From the NCBI GenBank assembly GCA_965232465.1, contig OZ246977.1:1612001-1676000 (forward strand): 64,000 nucleotides of DNA, written 5' to 3'. Source of the stretch: G965232465 sp965232465 (GTDB taxonomy: Bacteria; Pseudomonadota; Alphaproteobacteria; JAQWUY01). Numbering within the stretch: position 1 is the first letter of the stretch; each line of letters begins with the position of its first letter. Positions 62,731 to 64,000 of this stretch are shown piece after piece. The notes under the pieces were generated by a model. That model searched no databases. It had not been told where the DNA came from and was given only the letters and a program-made list of their open reading frames with translations. The translations under genes and the position numbers were made by a program.

Positions 62731-64000
62731 TTAATATGTATTAAATTTCCATTTGTAATATACGCCAACGGAAGTATCGTTTATCCCCTTGCTGTGGTTG
62801 ATGTCTTGGTGGTGCAGGATATTAAAGCGTACCGTATGCGGTTTGTCCTTAATGTCCGCTTGGTAAAACGCTTCGACCATGCGGGCCTTACCATTGGGGA
62901 CAACGCTGACTTTATCGGTTCGATACGACAGGTTTTTATCCTTGTCCCGCCCGGTGTTGTAACGCAGGCGGGCATCGCCCCGAACGACCCGCAACGGCAT
63001 GCTGTACGATACACCGAATTTGCCCATATGGGTACGATTGACAAAAGGTTTGCTAAACGCTATGCCAAAATCGGTGGATTCGATGTTGCGGACATTTTGC
63101 AAACTGGCACCAAAACTGCCCCGGGTGCGGGTAAGCCCATAATGGGCGTATCCATAAATATCGACCCCCTGCAATTTTGTGCGGGCTTTTAATCCAACAA
63201 ACGATGTGGTACTTGCCCCATCGGTGGCAAAAATCCCATCGCCCTTTGCCCCCAATATGCGGTCCCGTTCGTATACAATCTTAGCGGACGGTGTAAAGGT
63301 GGTGGCATGGGATATAAAGGGGCGTTCGATACCATACGCCAGGGTGCCATTTTTGGGGTTCACAGCACTGACAAAATTCAGGCTACCCACGGGGGCACGA
63401 TAATTTAAATGGTCGCCCAAAATGGCATTGACCCCATTTTTGTTCGACGCCACAAATCCCATCTGGGTTGCGGTTTGATGCCCATCGGGGGCATAGGATA
63501 ATCCGCTGGTATCTAACGGGGTATTTACAATAGGGGTGTCCTGTACATGTGGCTGTTGGCTCGCCAATTGTAGGGCGGAATATACATTTTTATGTTCGCC
63601 CCCCTTGACAAAACCGCTTATCCGCCGTTGGAAAGGGGCGTGCAGGGTGTCATATACAGTAATGATTTTATCATTAAAAGCGGTGTGCAATCCGGACCCA
63701 AATGCCCCGGACGATTGTAGTTTCGAATGCCGGGATATGTCGAGTTGTGCCGTGTTTAAGTTGTTGCCATTCGATGCGGTGCTGGTGGGTCCCACCTGTG
63801 CCATGGCAAGATCCAGTCGCAATGTCCCATTGCCAAATTCTTCGGAACATCCGGTCGGGCTGATACAATCCGCTTCGACGGTGGGGGTTACCACATCATT
63901 TTCCCGATTTCTTAATCGGGTGCCATTTTTTAATTGGTGACGGGCGGTGTATAACAGGCGGTATCTGATTTCTTGGGCGGTAAGGCTGTTAAATTTTTCG
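62731..64000 (-). CDS. Autotransporter C-terminal region, probably of a subtilase-type protease (partial, 5' end outside window)
   Basis: The open frame continues to the right edge, so the gene starts outside; a GTG at 63894 is internal. The leading part (LTAQEIRYRLLYTARH... then CISPTGCSEEFGNGTLRLDLA) looks like the final helix and the FGxGxLxLxxA end of a peptidase S8 domain. The rest, about 250-300 residues, is a beta-barrel translocator with alternating strands and a terminal aromatic residue (WKFNTY). It would be a self-exporting outer-membrane protein whose catalytic part lies beyond the window. It is next to the giant adhesin, as SphB1 is functionally paired with FHA in Bordetella. Confidence 0.75.
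   Translation of the reverse strand, partial: EKFNSLTAQEIRYRLLYTARHQLKNGTRLRNRENDVVTPTVEADCISPTGCSEEFGNGTLRLDLAMAQVGPTSTASNGNNLNTAQLDISRHSKLQSSGAFGSGLHTAFNDKIITVYDTLHAPFQRRISGFVKGGEHKNVYSALQLASQQPHVQDTPIVNTPLDTSGLSYAPDGHQTATQMGFVASNKNGVNAILGDHLNYRAPVGSLNFVSAVNPKNGTLAYGIERPFISHATTFTPSAKIVYERDRILGAKGDGIFATDGASTTSFVGLKARTKLQGVDIYGYAHYGLTRTRGSFGASLQNVRNIESTDFGIAFSKPFVNRTHMGKFGVSYSMPLRVVRGDARLRYNTGRDKDKNLSYRTDKVSVVPNGKARMVEAFYQADIKDKPHTVRFNILHHQDINHSKGINDTSVGVYYKWKFNTY

Noticed and set aside
1..64000. CRISPR arrays, tRNA or rRNA genes and complete insertion sequences
   Set aside because: No regularly spaced short repeats with unique spacers, no cloverleaf-like segments and no transposase were seen; the tandem arrays present are protein-coding modules.

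Overview
The window looks like chromosomal DNA of a low-GC alphaproteobacterium. The evidence is the gene order dnaE-rpsB-tsf-pyrH-frr-uppS-cdsA-dxr-rseP-bamA-skp-lpxD-fabZ-lpxA-lpxI-lpxB, the use of LpxI, a separate F0 operon with both b and b' subunits (atpI-atpB-atpE-atpX-atpF), and a dciA/mutY divergent pair next to a DsbA-like thioredoxin. Genus cannot be fixed from the sequence alone. No rRNA, tRNA or CRISPR array was seen.

Layout. (1) 1-26.4 kb, nearly all minus strand: core housekeeping genes for lipid A, fatty acid, isoprenoid and phospholipid synthesis, outer-membrane assembly, translation, replication and ATP synthase F0. Insertions into this block are a lone DNA methyltransferase between rseP and bamA, and a small DUF1737 gene plus an arginase after the F0 genes. 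A ~215-bp multi-hairpin repeat occurs twice in direct orientation, once between lpxI and lpxB and once at the 3' end of mutY. (2) 26.6-40.5 kb, plus strand: an accessory uptake/catabolic locus. It contains an alpha/beta hydrolase, a bicupin, a sugar-type ABC transporter (ATPase, two paralogous binding proteins, two permeases) and five two-domain SnoaL-like proteins of two subtypes. (3) 40.6-43 kb: a type II restriction-modification pair, then a frameshifted and chimeric AAA_14 ATPase pseudogene. (4) 43-64 kb, minus strand: a 19-kb gene for a ~6360-residue secreted adhesin. It has a two-partner-secretion-type haemagglutinin head, FG-GAP repeats and about 40 MBG/YDG-like modules of four types in higher-order patterns. 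A partial autotransporter, probably of the subtilase class, lies just upstream.

How the genes work together. Region 1 is ordinary envelope and central-dogma machinery with tight ATGA/TAATG start-stop overlaps. Region 2 probably imports a small organic solute (identity unknown) and processes it with the hydrolase, cupin and SnoaL-fold proteins. Region 4 pairs a giant surface protein with a protease-type autotransporter that could mature or release it. The adhesin gene carries a 13-base G tract in its coding sequence and a 15-base A/T tract upstream, which makes it a strong phase-variation candidate.
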